Positions 43,398 to 52,350 of a DNA stretch of 64,000 bases are shown in pieces. The notes beneath the pieces are model-generated. The model was not told the DNA's origin and did not search any database. It saw nothing but the letters and a program-made list of their open reading frames with translations. How positions within the stretch are numbered: the first letter of the stretch is position 1; each line of letters begins with the position of its first letter. A program made the translations under genes and the position numbers. Origin of the DNA: Pseudomonas marginalis (GTDB lineage: Bacteria > Pseudomonadota > Gammaproteobacteria > Pseudomonadales > Pseudomonadaceae). The DNA lies in assembly GCF_008692035.1 (NCBI RefSeq), contig NZ_VTFG01000001.1:682001-746000 (forward strand). Reading direction: 5' to 3'.

Positions 43398-44261
43398 TCA
43401 GACATGTAGGAAGGACAGCGCTCTTGACACGAAATTGGCATGATTCTGGAAAATCGCACCATGCCCGGCATCTTCGTAAATGACCAGTTGCGAGTTCGGG
43501 ATGCGGAGCGCCATATCAGTACTGTGCACAGTGGGCACCATGATGTCGTTATCACCATTGGCGATCAGTACCGGAATCCCGAGGCTGCCAAGATCCTGGG
43601 GAGCCTGCTGCCCCCATGCCTTGATCGCCTTCAACTGCCGCAATAAGGCTCTAGGCGTGGGTCCTTTGTCCCGGTCCGCCTTGCGTTCCGTCAGTCGTTT
43701 CAGAAAGGCCTTCGCTGCTTGGCGACCATTGGCCGTGGATGTAAAGAACATATAGAACTTCGGATCGCGCAACGTCAGCAAGCCTTTGATCATTAGTGGC
43801 CAGGATGCCGCTCCTACCTTGTCAATACCCTCACCACCTGCTGGTCCCGTACCGGTCAAAATCAGCTTGCGCACCAAGTCTGGTGCTTTCAGCGCGATGT
43901 CCTGCGCCACGAATCCTCCGAGGGAAAAACCGAGCAGATCAACCTTCTCGAATCCCAGCGCATGGATCAAGGCTATCGCATCCTGCGCCATCTCATTGAT
44001 GGTCACGGGTGCTGTTCCTCCCGACGCACCGATCCCCCGATAGTCAGTGGCAATGACACGATGCCTACTGGCAAGGCCATCGACGATCCGCGGGTCGAAA
44101 TTGTCCAACACCGCACCCCAATGGTTGAGAAAAATCAGTGGCACGCCACTGCGAGGCCCCAGGTCACGGTAGGCAAACGCAGTCCCTGCGACATTGATCA
44201 AGCGGTTCACGGCACTCGCGTAGGACGTACCCGACCCAAGGTATTTGTCGGCATTGGTCAT
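43398..44261 (-). CDS. Alpha/beta hydrolase
   Basis: A 287-aa hydrolase. Oxyanion region PLIFLNHWGAVLDNFDPRIV (Asn-His in place of the usual His-Gly), nucleophile elbow LLGFSLGGFVAQ, acid in LIANGDNDIMVP, and His in YEDAGHGAIFQNH. This layout is common in hydrolases related to chloroperoxidases and haloalkane-type enzymes, but the Ser nucleophile favours an esterase or perhydrolase-like role. First gene of a minus-strand set with an SDR and an Old Yellow Enzyme upstream. Confidence 0.88.
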   Translation of the reverse strand: MTNADKYLGSGTSYASAVNRLINVAGTAFAYRDLGPRSGVPLIFLNHWGAVLDNFDPRIVDGLASRHRVIATDYRGIGASGGTAPVTINEMAQDAIALIHALGFEKVDLLGFSLGGFVAQDIALKAPDLVRKLILTGTGPAGGEGIDKVGAASWPLMIKGLLTLRDPKFYMFFTSTANGRQAAKAFLKRLTERKADRDKGPTPRALLRQLKAIKAWGQQAPQDLGSLGIPVLIANGDNDIMVPTVHSTDMALRIPNSQLVIYEDAGHGAIFQNHANFVSRALSFLHV

Positions 44262-44373
44262 TACTTACTCCAGATGTCTGGTGTAGACCGGCAATCCTGG
44301 GATGGGAGATTCCGGTCTAGTTTGTGGTGATTGAAGGTGATGACGCCCTTACCTCTGCGCGTCTCTGGAGTGT

Positions 44374-45162
44374 TTACGAGGGCGTGCGATACCGCTCCGC
44401 TGCATGCGCCTGCCTGATGTCCGAAAGCAGGGCTAGCCGAGCGACCTGCAGGGCGTCCCAGCGCGCAGCGTCGTGTAATGGCGGGATGGTCACGAGCTCA
44501 CGCTGATCGAAGCCGACCAGTGCTGCATCCACCAGCTCACCCACTTCCATCATTTCGGGCAGTGTATCGACGTCGATGCCCGCATGCCCCCAAAGCTCCG
44601 TGCGAGTTGCGGCAGGAAGCACGGCTTGGACGTAGACGCCCTTGGGCGTGAGCTCCAGACTCAGTCCCTGGGAAAGGAACAACACAAAGGCCTTGGTGGC
44701 ACCATAAACCGCCATGCCGAATTCCGGCGCCAAGCCAACCACGGAGCCGATATTGACGATCGCGCCTTCGCCGGCCAGCGCAAGCCGTGGGGCGATTGCG
44801 CTGGCGAGTCGCACCAACGAGGTTGTGTTGAGCGCGACGAGCCAAGCGACATCGTCGGTCGTCTGCTCGATGAAACTGCCGGACTGGGCAGCTCCAGCAT
44901 TGTTAATGAGGATCCCGATTCGCGAATCTTCGCGCAGGCGTGTCTCGACGGCGGCCAAGTCGCTGGATTCGGTGAGATCAGCCTGGAGGATATCGACTGC
45001 GACGCTGTGTTCCTCGCGGAGGCGAGCCGCGAGCGTTTCCAGTCGCGCTTTGTTGCGGGCAACCAGCACGAGATCATGGCCGCGACGTGCGAAGCGCTCG
45101 GCGTAAGTGGCGCCGATGCCGGTGGATGCGCCGGTTATGAGAACTGCGGAACGGGTAGTCAT
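44374..45162 (-). CDS. Short-chain dehydrogenase/reductase
   Basis: A 262-aa SDR from the ATG at 45162. Coenzyme motif VLITGASTGIGATYAERFAR, VLVARNKARLETLA (Arg after the second strand suggests NADPH), NNAG in ILINNAGAAQSGSF, catalytic Ser in NIGSVVGLAPEF and YGATKAF as the YxxxK pair. It interconverts a carbonyl and an alcohol. Same strand as the hydrolase downstream and the alkene reductase upstream, with gaps of 112 and 69 bp. Confidence 0.92.
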   Translation of the reverse strand: MTTRSAVLITGASTGIGATYAERFARRGHDLVLVARNKARLETLAARLREEHSVAVDILQADLTESSDLAAVETRLREDSRIGILINNAGAAQSGSFIEQTTDDVAWLVALNTTSLVRLASAIAPRLALAGEGAIVNIGSVVGLAPEFGMAVYGATKAFVLFLSQGLSLELTPKGVYVQAVLPAATRTELWGHAGIDVDTLPEMMEVGELVDAALVGFDQRELVTIPPLHDAARWDALQVARLALLSDIRQAHAAERYRTPS

Positions 45163-45231
45163 GTATTGGCTCTCTTGATTAGGTGAACCCATATTGGGAA
45201 ATGCAACGTACAAATCGAGGAGGCGCCAGCG

Positions 45232-46326
45232 TTACAGGGCGTTGGAGTCAACAAGTGCCGGGTAGTCGATGTATCCCTCGGCGCCACCACCGAAGAGTGT
45301 GGTCGGATCGAATGAAGCCAACGGCGCCGCGGTCTTCAGACGTTCCACCAGATCCGGGTTAGCAATGAACGGGCGCCCGAACGCAAAGAGGTCTGCCTTG
45401 TCTTCGGTGAGCCGGGACGTAGCAAGATCCACGTCATAGCCGTTGTTGGCGATGTAGGTGTTCTTGAATCGCCGACGCAGGGAGTCAAAGTCGAACGGCG
45501 CAACATCTCGCGGGCCGCCGGTTGCACCCTCGACGACATGGAGATAAACGATGCCCAAGGCGTCGAGCTGGTCAACGATGTAGTCGAACTGTGCCTGCGG
45601 ATCGCTGCTCGAGACACCATTGGTTGGCGAAACCGGAGAGATACGGATACCGGTGCGGTCGGCGCCGATCTCGTCCACCACGGCCGCGGTCACCTCCAGT
45701 AGCAGCCGCGCGCGATTTTCGATCGAGCCGCCGTAGGCATCGGTGCGTACGTTGGCTCCGTCCTTGACAAACTGGTCCAGCAGATAGCCATTGGCTCCGT
45801 GAATTTCAACACCATCGAAGCCAGCAGCAATGGCGTTAGCCGCGGCCTGGCGGAAATCGCTGACGATCCCCGGCAGTTCGTCGAGCTCCAGCGCCCGAGG
45901 CTCCGAGACGTCCATAAAGCTGTTGTTGACGAACGTCTTGGTCGCGGCCTGAATGGCCGAGGGCGCCACAGGGGCGACGCCGTTCTCCTGCAGGTCAATG
46001 TGTGAGACACGCCCCACATGCCACAGCTGCAGGAAGATCCGCCCGCCCTTCGCATGGACGGCAGCAGTGACCTCACGCCAGCCATCAATCTGCGCTTGCG
46101 AGTAGATGCCGGGCGTATCCTGGTAGCCCTGTCCCTGCTGCGAAATCTGCGTGGCCTCAGCGATCAGCAAGCCGGCCGATGCACGCTGGCTGTAGTAGGT
46201 TGCGGCGAACTTGCTCGGAACGAAGCCTGCGTCGGCGCGGTTGCGCGTCAGCGGTGCCAGGACCACCCGATTGGAGAGCGTCAGGGAGCCGAGGGTGTAT
46301 GTCTCAAATAAATTTTTTTCGGTCAT
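45232..46326 (-). CDS. Old Yellow Enzyme-type alkene reductase
   Basis: A 364-aa FMN enzyme of the NemA/XenB type. Early flavin region NRVVLAPLTRNRADAGFVPS, substrate-binding His-Asn in GVEIHGANGYLLDQFVKDG, the signature AYGGSIENRARLLLEV, and the C-terminal TYIANNGYDVDLATSRL with KADLFAFGRPFIANPDLVER. It reduces activated C=C bonds, quinones or nitro compounds with NADPH. It is divergent from the TetR gene at 46510; a GATCATAATC half-site lies between them. Confidence 0.93.
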   Translation of the reverse strand: MTEKNLFETYTLGSLTLSNRVVLAPLTRNRADAGFVPSKFAATYYSQRASAGLLIAEATQISQQGQGYQDTPGIYSQAQIDGWREVTAAVHAKGGRIFLQLWHVGRVSHIDLQENGVAPVAPSAIQAATKTFVNNSFMDVSEPRALELDELPGIVSDFRQAAANAIAAGFDGVEIHGANGYLLDQFVKDGANVRTDAYGGSIENRARLLLEVTAAVVDEIGADRTGIRISPVSPTNGVSSSDPQAQFDYIVDQLDALGIVYLHVVEGATGGPRDVAPFDFDSLRRRFKNTYIANNGYDVDLATSRLTEDKADLFAFGRPFIANPDLVERLKTAAPLASFDPTTLFGGGAEGYIDYPALVDSNAL

Positions 46327-46407
46327 ATCTTCTTTTCCTCAACGTTGATTGATGGTCAGGTGGGCGTCGCACATGACCTCAGACCTTCCAAAAATTAGCG
46401 AGCCATT

Positions 46408-46453
46408 ATAATGATGATCATAATCTTAACCGTCAACAAATTTGATTATGATT
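46408..46453. promoter_or_regulatory. Candidate TetR operator region
   Basis: ATAATGATGATCATAATC (46408-46425) and GATTATGATT (46444-46453) lie between the divergent alkene reductase and TetR genes. Both share half-sites with the palindrome at 38127-38142 in front of the other THGGFY-type TetR gene. Confidence 0.55.
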
Positions 46454-46509
46454 GACATCAATGTATATTGACTACCTGACATCTGGCTGAATCAAAGAGG
46501 CATGTGGAC

Positions 46510-47091
46510 ATGAGAGTCACCAAAGCGCAGGCACAGGAAAATCGGGCGCGCATTGTCGAAACAGCCTCCGCACTGTTTCGTGAGCGTGGCTACGACGGCG
46601 TAGGGGTGGTGGAGCTGATGGCTACCGCTGGCTTCACCCATGGCGGGTTCTACAAGCACTTCCGCTCCAAAGCCGATCTGATGGCAGAAGCGGCTGCGAG
46701 CGGGCTCTCGCAGACCCTGGAAAATAGCGGCGGTCTCGACGTTGCCGAGTTCTTCAATCTTTACTTGTCACGGGATCACCGTGATGCCCGGAGCGTTGGC
46801 TGCACGATGGCAGCCCTCTGCGGGGACGCCGCGCGTCAATCAGAGGACATTAAGGCTACGTTTGCGGCCGGGATCGAAAACATGCTTGTAGCTCTTGAAC
46901 GTGAGGGCACTAAGCTGGGTGATGCGGATCAGCACACAGTGCGGACAAAGATGATCGACATGCTGGCCCATGCGATCGGCGCGGTCGTATTGTCGCGGGC
47001 CTGTCCGGATGATTCTCCTCTGGCAGATGAGATTCTGGAGGTTTGCCGCGCGGAAATTCTTGCGCCACTGTCGCCGTCAGTGGCCAACTAG
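46510..47091 (+). CDS. TetR-family regulator (THGGFY type)
   Basis: A 193-aa regulator. HTH GYDGVGVVELMATAGFTHGG followed by FYKHFRSKADLMAEA; then the conserved Gly-Cys-Thr (RSVGCTMAALCGDAARQ) typical of this branch. Same class as the TetR at 37543-38124 but clearly diverged. It is divergent from the alkene reductase and likely represses it. The ATG at 46510 is preferred to a GTG at 46504. Confidence 0.9.
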   Translation: MRVTKAQAQENRARIVETASALFRERGYDGVGVVELMATAGFTHGGFYKHFRSKADLMAEAAASGLSQTLENSGGLDVAEFFNLYLSRDHRDARSVGCTMAALCGDAARQSEDIKATFAAGIENMLVALEREGTKLGDADQHTVRTKMIDMLAHAIGAVVLSRACPDDSPLADEILEVCRAEILAPLSPSVAN

Positions 47092-47137
47092 CTGGCCGGG
47101 CGGCGATCACGCAGATCATGCAGGCCCTTAAACAACT

Positions 47138-48136
47138 ATGACAGATTTAGTAGCGGGCACAGGGCTCCTCCACTTCGCAAGTCTGGTCTCTAGTCTCGGC
47201 GGCAACCCCGATGAGTTTCTGCGCGCCCATGGTGTGGACCCGTCGGCAGCCGGTGTCGCTGATCGCCTTATCAGTTACGGGGCGATGGCCACAGTGATCG
47301 GCACGGCGGCAGTGGAACTGAATTGCCCAGACTTCGGTATGCGCCTCGCAAAGCGACAGGGCATCCAGATTCTGGGGCCGGTAGCGGTTCTTATCCGTCA
47401 CGCAGAGACCGTTGCTGACGCGATCGAAGGCGTCTCGCACTATCTTTACCATTGCGCACCACCCGACGTCGCAGAGCTGAAACGCGGGCCAAGATCATCG
47501 GTATTCACGTTTGAAATCGCGTTACGGCAACTGTCCTACCGGAACCAGATGATTGAGAAAGGCCTGGTGGTTGCCATGGAAGCCTTCCGTCTGATGCTGG
47601 GCGAAGACTTCGTGCCGCTGCGAGTCACGATGAAGCATCATCCCCTCTCTGTACCCGAGACCTATCGTGAAGTCTTCGGTTGCCGGGTTGAGTTCGCAAG
47701 TGTCTGTAACTCCATCCACATCCCCAGTAATGCATTGAACCGTGAGATCCGTGGGCGGGATCCCACCGTGCTGGCGCTCGCTGAAAACTATCTCGCCCAG
47801 ATCGGTCAGATGCTTCCCCTGGTCGAGCACGTGCGAGAGTTGATCCATCGTATGTTGCAGGTCGATCAGGCCGACCTGGTCTCAGTTGCACGAGCCTTGA
47901 TTATCCACCCTCGAGTTCTCCAGCGCAGGTTGGCCGAATCCGACACCTCTTTCGAGCAGATACTCGATGACGTGCGTCGAGAAATGGCCTGGCAACTGTC
48001 GACGCGGGGTCTGCAGGTCGCACAGATCGCGAGCATGCTCGGTTACTCCGAACAGAGCAGTTACTCCCGGGCTTGCCGCCGCTGGTACGGCGAATCCCCA
48101 CGGCAGCTAATCACACGCCGCCATAAAAGCCCCTGA
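47138..48136 (+). CDS. AraC-family regulator with arabinose-binding-type N-domain (OruR-like)
   Basis: A 332-aa regulator. The long N-terminal domain (ASLVSSLGGNPDEFLRAHGV, FGMRLAKRQGIQILGPVAVL) is the type found in OruR-like and many catabolic AraC regulators. The C-terminal HTH has DLVSVARALIIHPRVLQRRL and LQVAQIASMLGYSEQSSYSR, followed by WYGESPRQL. It lies ahead of the dehydrogenase-cupin-hydrolase-channel genes 48488-52299 on the same strand and is the natural candidate for their activator. Confidence 0.9.
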   Translation: MTDLVAGTGLLHFASLVSSLGGNPDEFLRAHGVDPSAAGVADRLISYGAMATVIGTAAVELNCPDFGMRLAKRQGIQILGPVAVLIRHAETVADAIEGVSHYLYHCAPPDVAELKRGPRSSVFTFEIALRQLSYRNQMIEKGLVVAMEAFRLMLGEDFVPLRVTMKHHPLSVPETYREVFGCRVEFASVCNSIHIPSNALNREIRGRDPTVLALAENYLAQIGQMLPLVEHVRELIHRMLQVDQADLVSVARALIIHPRVLQRRLAESDTSFEQILDDVRREMAWQLSTRGLQVAQIASMLGYSEQSSYSRACRRWYGESPRQLITRRHKSP

Positions 48137-48353
48137 GCTCCCAATCCCCACATAAGCCCACCATTAGCCTCTCGGTCTTCAAGGTCGGCACGCGGCAAGA
48201 TGGAAAACCTTGCGCGGCAATTTCTTGAGACCGCTTTAGTCGCCAAATGCCAAATAAAATTCGTGCAATGCCAAGTTTAAGGAGAGGTGATCTGACAGTT
48301 TATTAAAACCAATAAAAAAGAGCGGATGCCTTCCGCCATAGAGGATCAAGAAA
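48137..48353. other. Leader/intergenic DNA before the dehydrogenase cluster
   Basis: About 215 bases, AT richer than the surroundings; likely contains the promoter of the 48488-52299 genes. I see no clear palindrome or direct repeat. Confidence 0.4.
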
Positions 48354-48491
48354 ATGAGGACGAGCACGTTCAGCATTCTTCATGAGTTCGATCACCGCCA
48401 TATCGAAACCAGCCGATTTGCCAGCGGCTGCTGCCTGATTGCTTTGGCAATAGGTCCCAAGACACCACTCGATGACAGGAGCGGCTCATGA
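48354..48491 (+). CDS. Possible 45-aa leader ORF coupled to the dehydrogenase
   Basis: ATG at 48354 has GAGGA 8 nt upstream. The frame MRTSTFSILHEFDHRHIETS continues for 45 codons and stops at 48489-48491, overlapping the dehydrogenase ATG as ATGA. The composition is not distinctive, so it may be a translated leader or chance. Confidence 0.35.
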   Translation: MRTSTFSILHEFDHRHIETSRFASGCCLIALAIGPKTPLDDRSGS

Positions 48492-49570
48492 GCATGCGCG
48501 CCGTCGTCATGCGCCACGGTAGCCTTGCGCTGACCGAAGCGCCTATCCCTCGGCCTGGCAAGGGCGAAGTTCTGGTCAAAACCCTTGCGTGCGGGATCTG
48601 TGGAAGCGACCTGCACTGCGTCAAACATGGTGCCCAGTTGCTTTCGAGCGTGAAGGAGGTCGCCGGCATCGACCTCTTCAATGTTGATGAACCGGTTGTT
48701 CTCGGTCACGAAATCTGCGGTGAAGTGGTCGACTTCGGTGCGGACTGCCGCCGGACGCTTTCGCTCGGCACCCGGGCAGTCTCGGCCCCTTTCCTCCTCC
48801 GCCCACGACCAGTGACCCTGGGCTTTGGCGGACTCGACACACCAGGCGGCTACGCCGAGTACATGGTGTTGTCAGAGGACCTGCTGATTCCTGTGCCCGA
48901 GGCCATCCCCAACGACATCGCGACTCTCGCCGAGCCGCTCGCCGTGGCGCTTCACGCCGTCAATCGGGGCAACCTGGGCGTTGACGACGTGCCGATCGTC
49001 ATTGGCTGCGGCCCGATTGGACTGGCGGTAATTGCGGTGCTGAAGATGCGCGGAATCGGCCCGATCGTGGCCGCCGACTTCTCGCCGTCACGACGCGCGA
49101 TGGCCGCGAAGCTCGGTGCCGACGTTGTGGTCGACCCACGGGAAAATTCTCCTTATGACTCTTGGAAAACTATGGCCGGTACGTCGGATCCATCCCGATA
49201 TGGTCGTCAGACCGGGATGTTCGCCGGGTTCCCCTTCCGCCCCTCAGTGATCTTCGAGTGCGTCGGCGTACCGGGGGTGATCCAGCAGATTCTGGCCGGC
49301 GCTGCGCCGTGCTCAAAAGTGGTCGTGGCGGGTCTTTGCATGGAGCGGGACACCTTCTATCCGTCCTTCGCCATCATGAAGGAAATCGATCTCTCCTTCT
49401 GTATTGCCTACTCGTTCGAAGAGTTCGCCCAGGCATTCGACCATGTTGCGTCGGGCCGACTCCAGGTCGACGCGCTCATCACCAGCCATGTCGGGCTGAA
49501 CGGTGTACAGGATGCTTTCGACCGGCTCGCGGACCCGGAACGGGACGCCAAGGTCATCATCATTCCATGA
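48488..49570 (+). CDS. Zinc-binding medium-chain dehydrogenase without structural-zinc loop
   Basis: A 360-aa dehydrogenase. Catalytic zinc residues in ACGICGSDLHCVKHG and VVLGHEICGEVV; nucleotide motif VIGCGPIGLAVIAVL with Asp in VAADFSPSRRA, so NAD is likely. The four-cysteine structural zinc loop of classical alcohol dehydrogenases is absent; in its place is LRPRPVTLGFGGLDTPGG. AGGAG precedes the ATG. It opens the group with the cupin dioxygenase and epoxide hydrolase, so it may oxidise a secondary alcohol to the ketone used by the next enzyme. Confidence 0.88.
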   Translation: MSMRAVVMRHGSLALTEAPIPRPGKGEVLVKTLACGICGSDLHCVKHGAQLLSSVKEVAGIDLFNVDEPVVLGHEICGEVVDFGADCRRTLSLGTRAVSAPFLLRPRPVTLGFGGLDTPGGYAEYMVLSEDLLIPVPEAIPNDIATLAEPLAVALHAVNRGNLGVDDVPIVIGCGPIGLAVIAVLKMRGIGPIVAADFSPSRRAMAAKLGADVVVDPRENSPYDSWKTMAGTSDPSRYGRQTGMFAGFPFRPSVIFECVGVPGVIQQILAGAAPCSKVVVAGLCMERDTFYPSFAIMKEIDLSFCIAYSFEEFAQAFDHVASGRLQVDALITSHVGLNGVQDAFDRLADPERDAKVIIIP

Positions 49571-49655
49571 ATGGCTGACCCGGCCGGCAAACAACACTGG
49601 CCGAAATCAGTCGTCCGGATTCACACAACGCCATAACAATGACAAGGGCTATCCC

Positions 49656-50186
49656 ATGACCAGTACACAGGCTGCAAGCAAGACGCCGGTTTTCTCGCTC
49701 CCGCAGGATCGGCTGCTCACACTCAACATAAACGACATTCCGGTCCTCAAGGATGCGGCGGGGCCCGGCGTCAGTTTTCAACCGTTGTTCATTGACCCCG
49801 AGCTCGGAATCTGGACCGTCATGGGAATCTTCGCCCCAGGCGCGAAGTTGCCGACTCACCTGCACACTGGGGGTGTCCATGGCTACACGCTGAAAGGTAG
49901 CTGGATTTATACCGAGTACCCGGATCAGGTTCAGACAGCGGGCTCCTATCTCTACGAACCCGCTTCATCGATGCACACCTTCTACGTCCCCGATACGAAC
50001 AAGGGCGACACGGTCGTTTTGTTTATCGTGAATGGAGCCAACATCGGCTTCACCGACGATGGCCAATTTCATTCAGTGCTCGACGCAATCACAGTTCAGA
50101 AACTGACCGAGCAATGGGATCAGGCGAACGGTGATGAAGGTGTCCAATACCTGACTGGCGGTACCGCGCGATACGCACACGACTAG
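49656..50186 (+). CDS. 2,4'-dihydroxyacetophenone-dioxygenase-like cupin
   Basis: A 176-aa single-domain cupin from the ATG at 49656 (AAGGG upstream). The metal-ligand pattern PTHLHTGGVHGYTLKGSW and SSMHTFYVPD gives three His in the spacing of 2,4'-dihydroxyacetophenone dioxygenase, with similar total length. That enzyme cleaves the C-C bond of an alpha-hydroxy ketone to formate and an aromatic acid. The real substrate here is inferred only by family. Confidence 0.85.
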   Translation: MTSTQAASKTPVFSLPQDRLLTLNINDIPVLKDAAGPGVSFQPLFIDPELGIWTVMGIFAPGAKLPTHLHTGGVHGYTLKGSWIYTEYPDQVQTAGSYLYEPASSMHTFYVPDTNKGDTVVLFIVNGANIGFTDDGQFHSVLDAITVQKLTEQWDQANGDEGVQYLTGGTARYAHD

Positions 50187-50219
50187 GTTCCCGAGCCTGC
50201 CCACAATGAAGGTTTTTCA

Positions 50220-51281
50220 ATGAATACCAGCAACTGGGAATCAAGAACTGTTCAAGTCAATGAACAACGTATCCACCTGACCATCGCCGGCTTGTCGGGG
50301 CCAATGGTCCTGCTCTGCCATGGGTTTCCCGAATCCTGGCATTCGTGGCGGCATCAGCTGGCAGCCTTGTCGGCCGCCGGATATCGCGCAGTAGCCATGG
50401 ACATGCGGGGCTATGGCAGATCATCCAAGCCCGGCGACGCGCGCGCCTACCGCATCAGCGAACTGGTCGCGGACTGCGTCGGCGTCGTGGAGGCACTCGG
50501 CGAGTCCAGTGCCGTGATCGTCGGCCACGACATCGGTGCGCCAGTGGCCTGGACGGCGGCATGGACAAGGCCGGATGTTTTTCATGCCGTTGTCGGCATT
50601 AGCATGCCTTTCGGCGGGCGTGGACTTGCGTGCCTGCCGGGCAATACCTTTGGCAAGGTTCGTCCAAGCATCGCGGAACGGGAAATCGCCGGACCGGACC
50701 TGCTGTTCTATCAGGAGTATTTCTGCCTTCCTGATAATCGCGCACTACGCGATGCAGAAAGCGACCTTCCGGGCTGGCTCGCCAGCGTCTTCTACAGCTT
50801 GTCAGCTGATCCCCCTCTCCCGCCTGAACTTATCGGTGTTGACCTGACGCAATTGCCCGAAGAAGCACTCACGCAATTCGTACGCGCCACGATGTGCGTA
50901 CCCCGGTCGGGTCAATTCGACGACTTGCTGGTGAAGCCGGATACGTTGCCAGCCTGGTTCAGTCAGGACGATCTGGATCTCTGGGCAGCTGAATTGGAAT
51001 ACAGCGGACTTGCCGCCCCCCTCAACTACTACCGCAACGCCGATCTCGATTGGGAAGAACTGGGTCAATACGAGGGCAGGACGATAGACATGCCTGCGCT
51101 CTTTATCGGAGGGGACCGCGACGTTTCCACCATCTGGAGCCAGCAATCGATCGCCCGAGCCGGTGAGCAATGCACCGACCTGCGTGGGACGCTCATCATC
51201 AAAGATTGCGGGCACTGGACCCCACAGGAAAAGCCCGAAGCCGTCAATGAGGCGTTGCTGACCTTTCTGCAAAACCTGTGA
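50220..51281 (+). CDS. Epoxide hydrolase-type alpha/beta hydrolase
   Basis: A 353-aa hydrolase. Oxyanion loop LLCHGFPESWHSWRHQLAAL, nucleophile Asp in VIVGHDIGAPVAWTAAW, cap tyrosine region APLNYYRN, charge-relay acid in FIGGDRDVSTI and His in DCGHWTPQEKPEAVN. HGFPESW plus GHDxG is the epoxide hydrolase signature. It would open an epoxide to a diol. Thirty-three bp behind the cupin gene, same strand. Confidence 0.9.
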   Translation: MNTSNWESRTVQVNEQRIHLTIAGLSGPMVLLCHGFPESWHSWRHQLAALSAAGYRAVAMDMRGYGRSSKPGDARAYRISELVADCVGVVEALGESSAVIVGHDIGAPVAWTAAWTRPDVFHAVVGISMPFGGRGLACLPGNTFGKVRPSIAEREIAGPDLLFYQEYFCLPDNRALRDAESDLPGWLASVFYSLSADPPLPPELIGVDLTQLPEEALTQFVRATMCVPRSGQFDDLLVKPDTLPAWFSQDDLDLWAAELEYSGLAAPLNYYRNADLDWEELGQYEGRTIDMPALFIGGDRDVSTIWSQQSIARAGEQCTDLRGTLIIKDCGHWTPQEKPEAVNEALLTFLQNL

Positions 51282-51429
51282 CCACTCACTGAGTGATTGG
51301 TCGGGCCCGGATTGATTGGGCCCTCCCCCTTACTGCGCCACAGCAACTCACCTTGATCCAGGCCTTGAGTGATGGAAAAGGTCGCCTGAAAAAAAGCTAA
51401 AAACAACAATAATATAGCGAGTCGATACA

Positions 51430-52299
51430 ATGAGAATTACGACATTCAGAACAGCAATCTGCCTCACTTTGGTACTCGGTTCGGAACACGCCGCAGCGCT
51501 TGACCTCGCCCCCGGCGATTATGTCCACCTGCCGGCAGGCACTGTTGCATTGGTGCACTACGCAAACTATGCGACAGGCAGCCAGTTCAAGGACAAAGAC
51601 GGCAACAAGGTACCCGATTCCAGTGACCGGTTGGCCCTTGGAATAGAGCGCGCGCTCTACTATGGCCAGACAGATGGAATCGACTGGGCAGTGCAAGCTG
51701 TCCTGCCATTCGGCAAGATCACCGACGCAAAAATTGGTGGCAACGACCTTTCCAGAAACAACGGAATAGGCGATCTAACGCTAGGCGCCGCGATTTGGGC
51801 GCTGCACTCCACGGACCCGACCGGCACCACTCTCGGCTTTACCAGCTACATCACCTTGCCGACCGGTGCGTACCATCCTTTGGAAGCCTCGCTTGGCTCG
51901 GGAGCAGTCGCCCTGACGCAGCAGATCGGTTTCAGCCAGGGACTCGGCCATGGCGTCAAACTGGACATCGCGGCAGATGCCAGTTTCCGCTTCGACCACA
52001 CCAATGACGGTATCCAGGTCAGTCACGATCCCACCTATCAGGTTCAGTCGTATCTCAGCTACAACTTCACACCCGCCACCGCCCTGTCTTTCGGTTATTC
52101 GGGCACCTTTGGCGGTAAATCAACCTTGAACGGCATCGATAGCGGTACCCGCACCCGCGAGGATCAACTCCGCGTCTTTGCCAGCACCTTCATCGCGCCA
52201 ACAGTGCAGATTCAGGGCATGGTAGGCACCGACATCGATGTACGGGGGGGCTTCCAACAAGATGTGATATTCCAGCTCCGTATCGCGACCTTGTTCTAA
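51430..52299 (+). CDS. MetA-pathway type outer-membrane protein (phenol degradation family)
   Basis: A 289-aa exported protein: signal peptide ending EHAAALDLAPGDYVHLPAGT, the usual opening of the COG4313/phenol_MetA_deg family. The remainder alternates in the manner of a beta-barrel (GDLTLGAAIWALHSTDP, TLGFTSYITLPTGAYHP) and ends in a terminal Phe, as outer-membrane barrels do. Members sit in aromatic and terpene gene clusters and probably let hydrophobic substrates in. Closes the plus-strand catabolic group. Confidence 0.87.
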   Translation: MRITTFRTAICLTLVLGSEHAAALDLAPGDYVHLPAGTVALVHYANYATGSQFKDKDGNKVPDSSDRLALGIERALYYGQTDGIDWAVQAVLPFGKITDAKIGGNDLSRNNGIGDLTLGAAIWALHSTDPTGTTLGFTSYITLPTGAYHPLEASLGSGAVALTQQIGFSQGLGHGVKLDIAADASFRFDHTNDGIQVSHDPTYQVQSYLSYNFTPATALSFGYSGTFGGKSTLNGIDSGTRTREDQLRVFASTFIAPTVQIQGMVGTDIDVRGGFQQDVIFQLRIATLF

Positions 52300-52326
52300 A
52301 CCTCACGCCGGAGACGATGAGCACGC

Positions 52327-52343
52327 CGCCTCCAAGCGAGGCG
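52327..52343. terminator. Hairpin between convergent genes
   Basis: CGCCTC/GAGGCG stem with a 5-nt loop in the 51-bp gap between convergent coding regions; probably terminates in both directions. Confidence 0.45.
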
Positions 52344-52350
52344 TCGCGCT

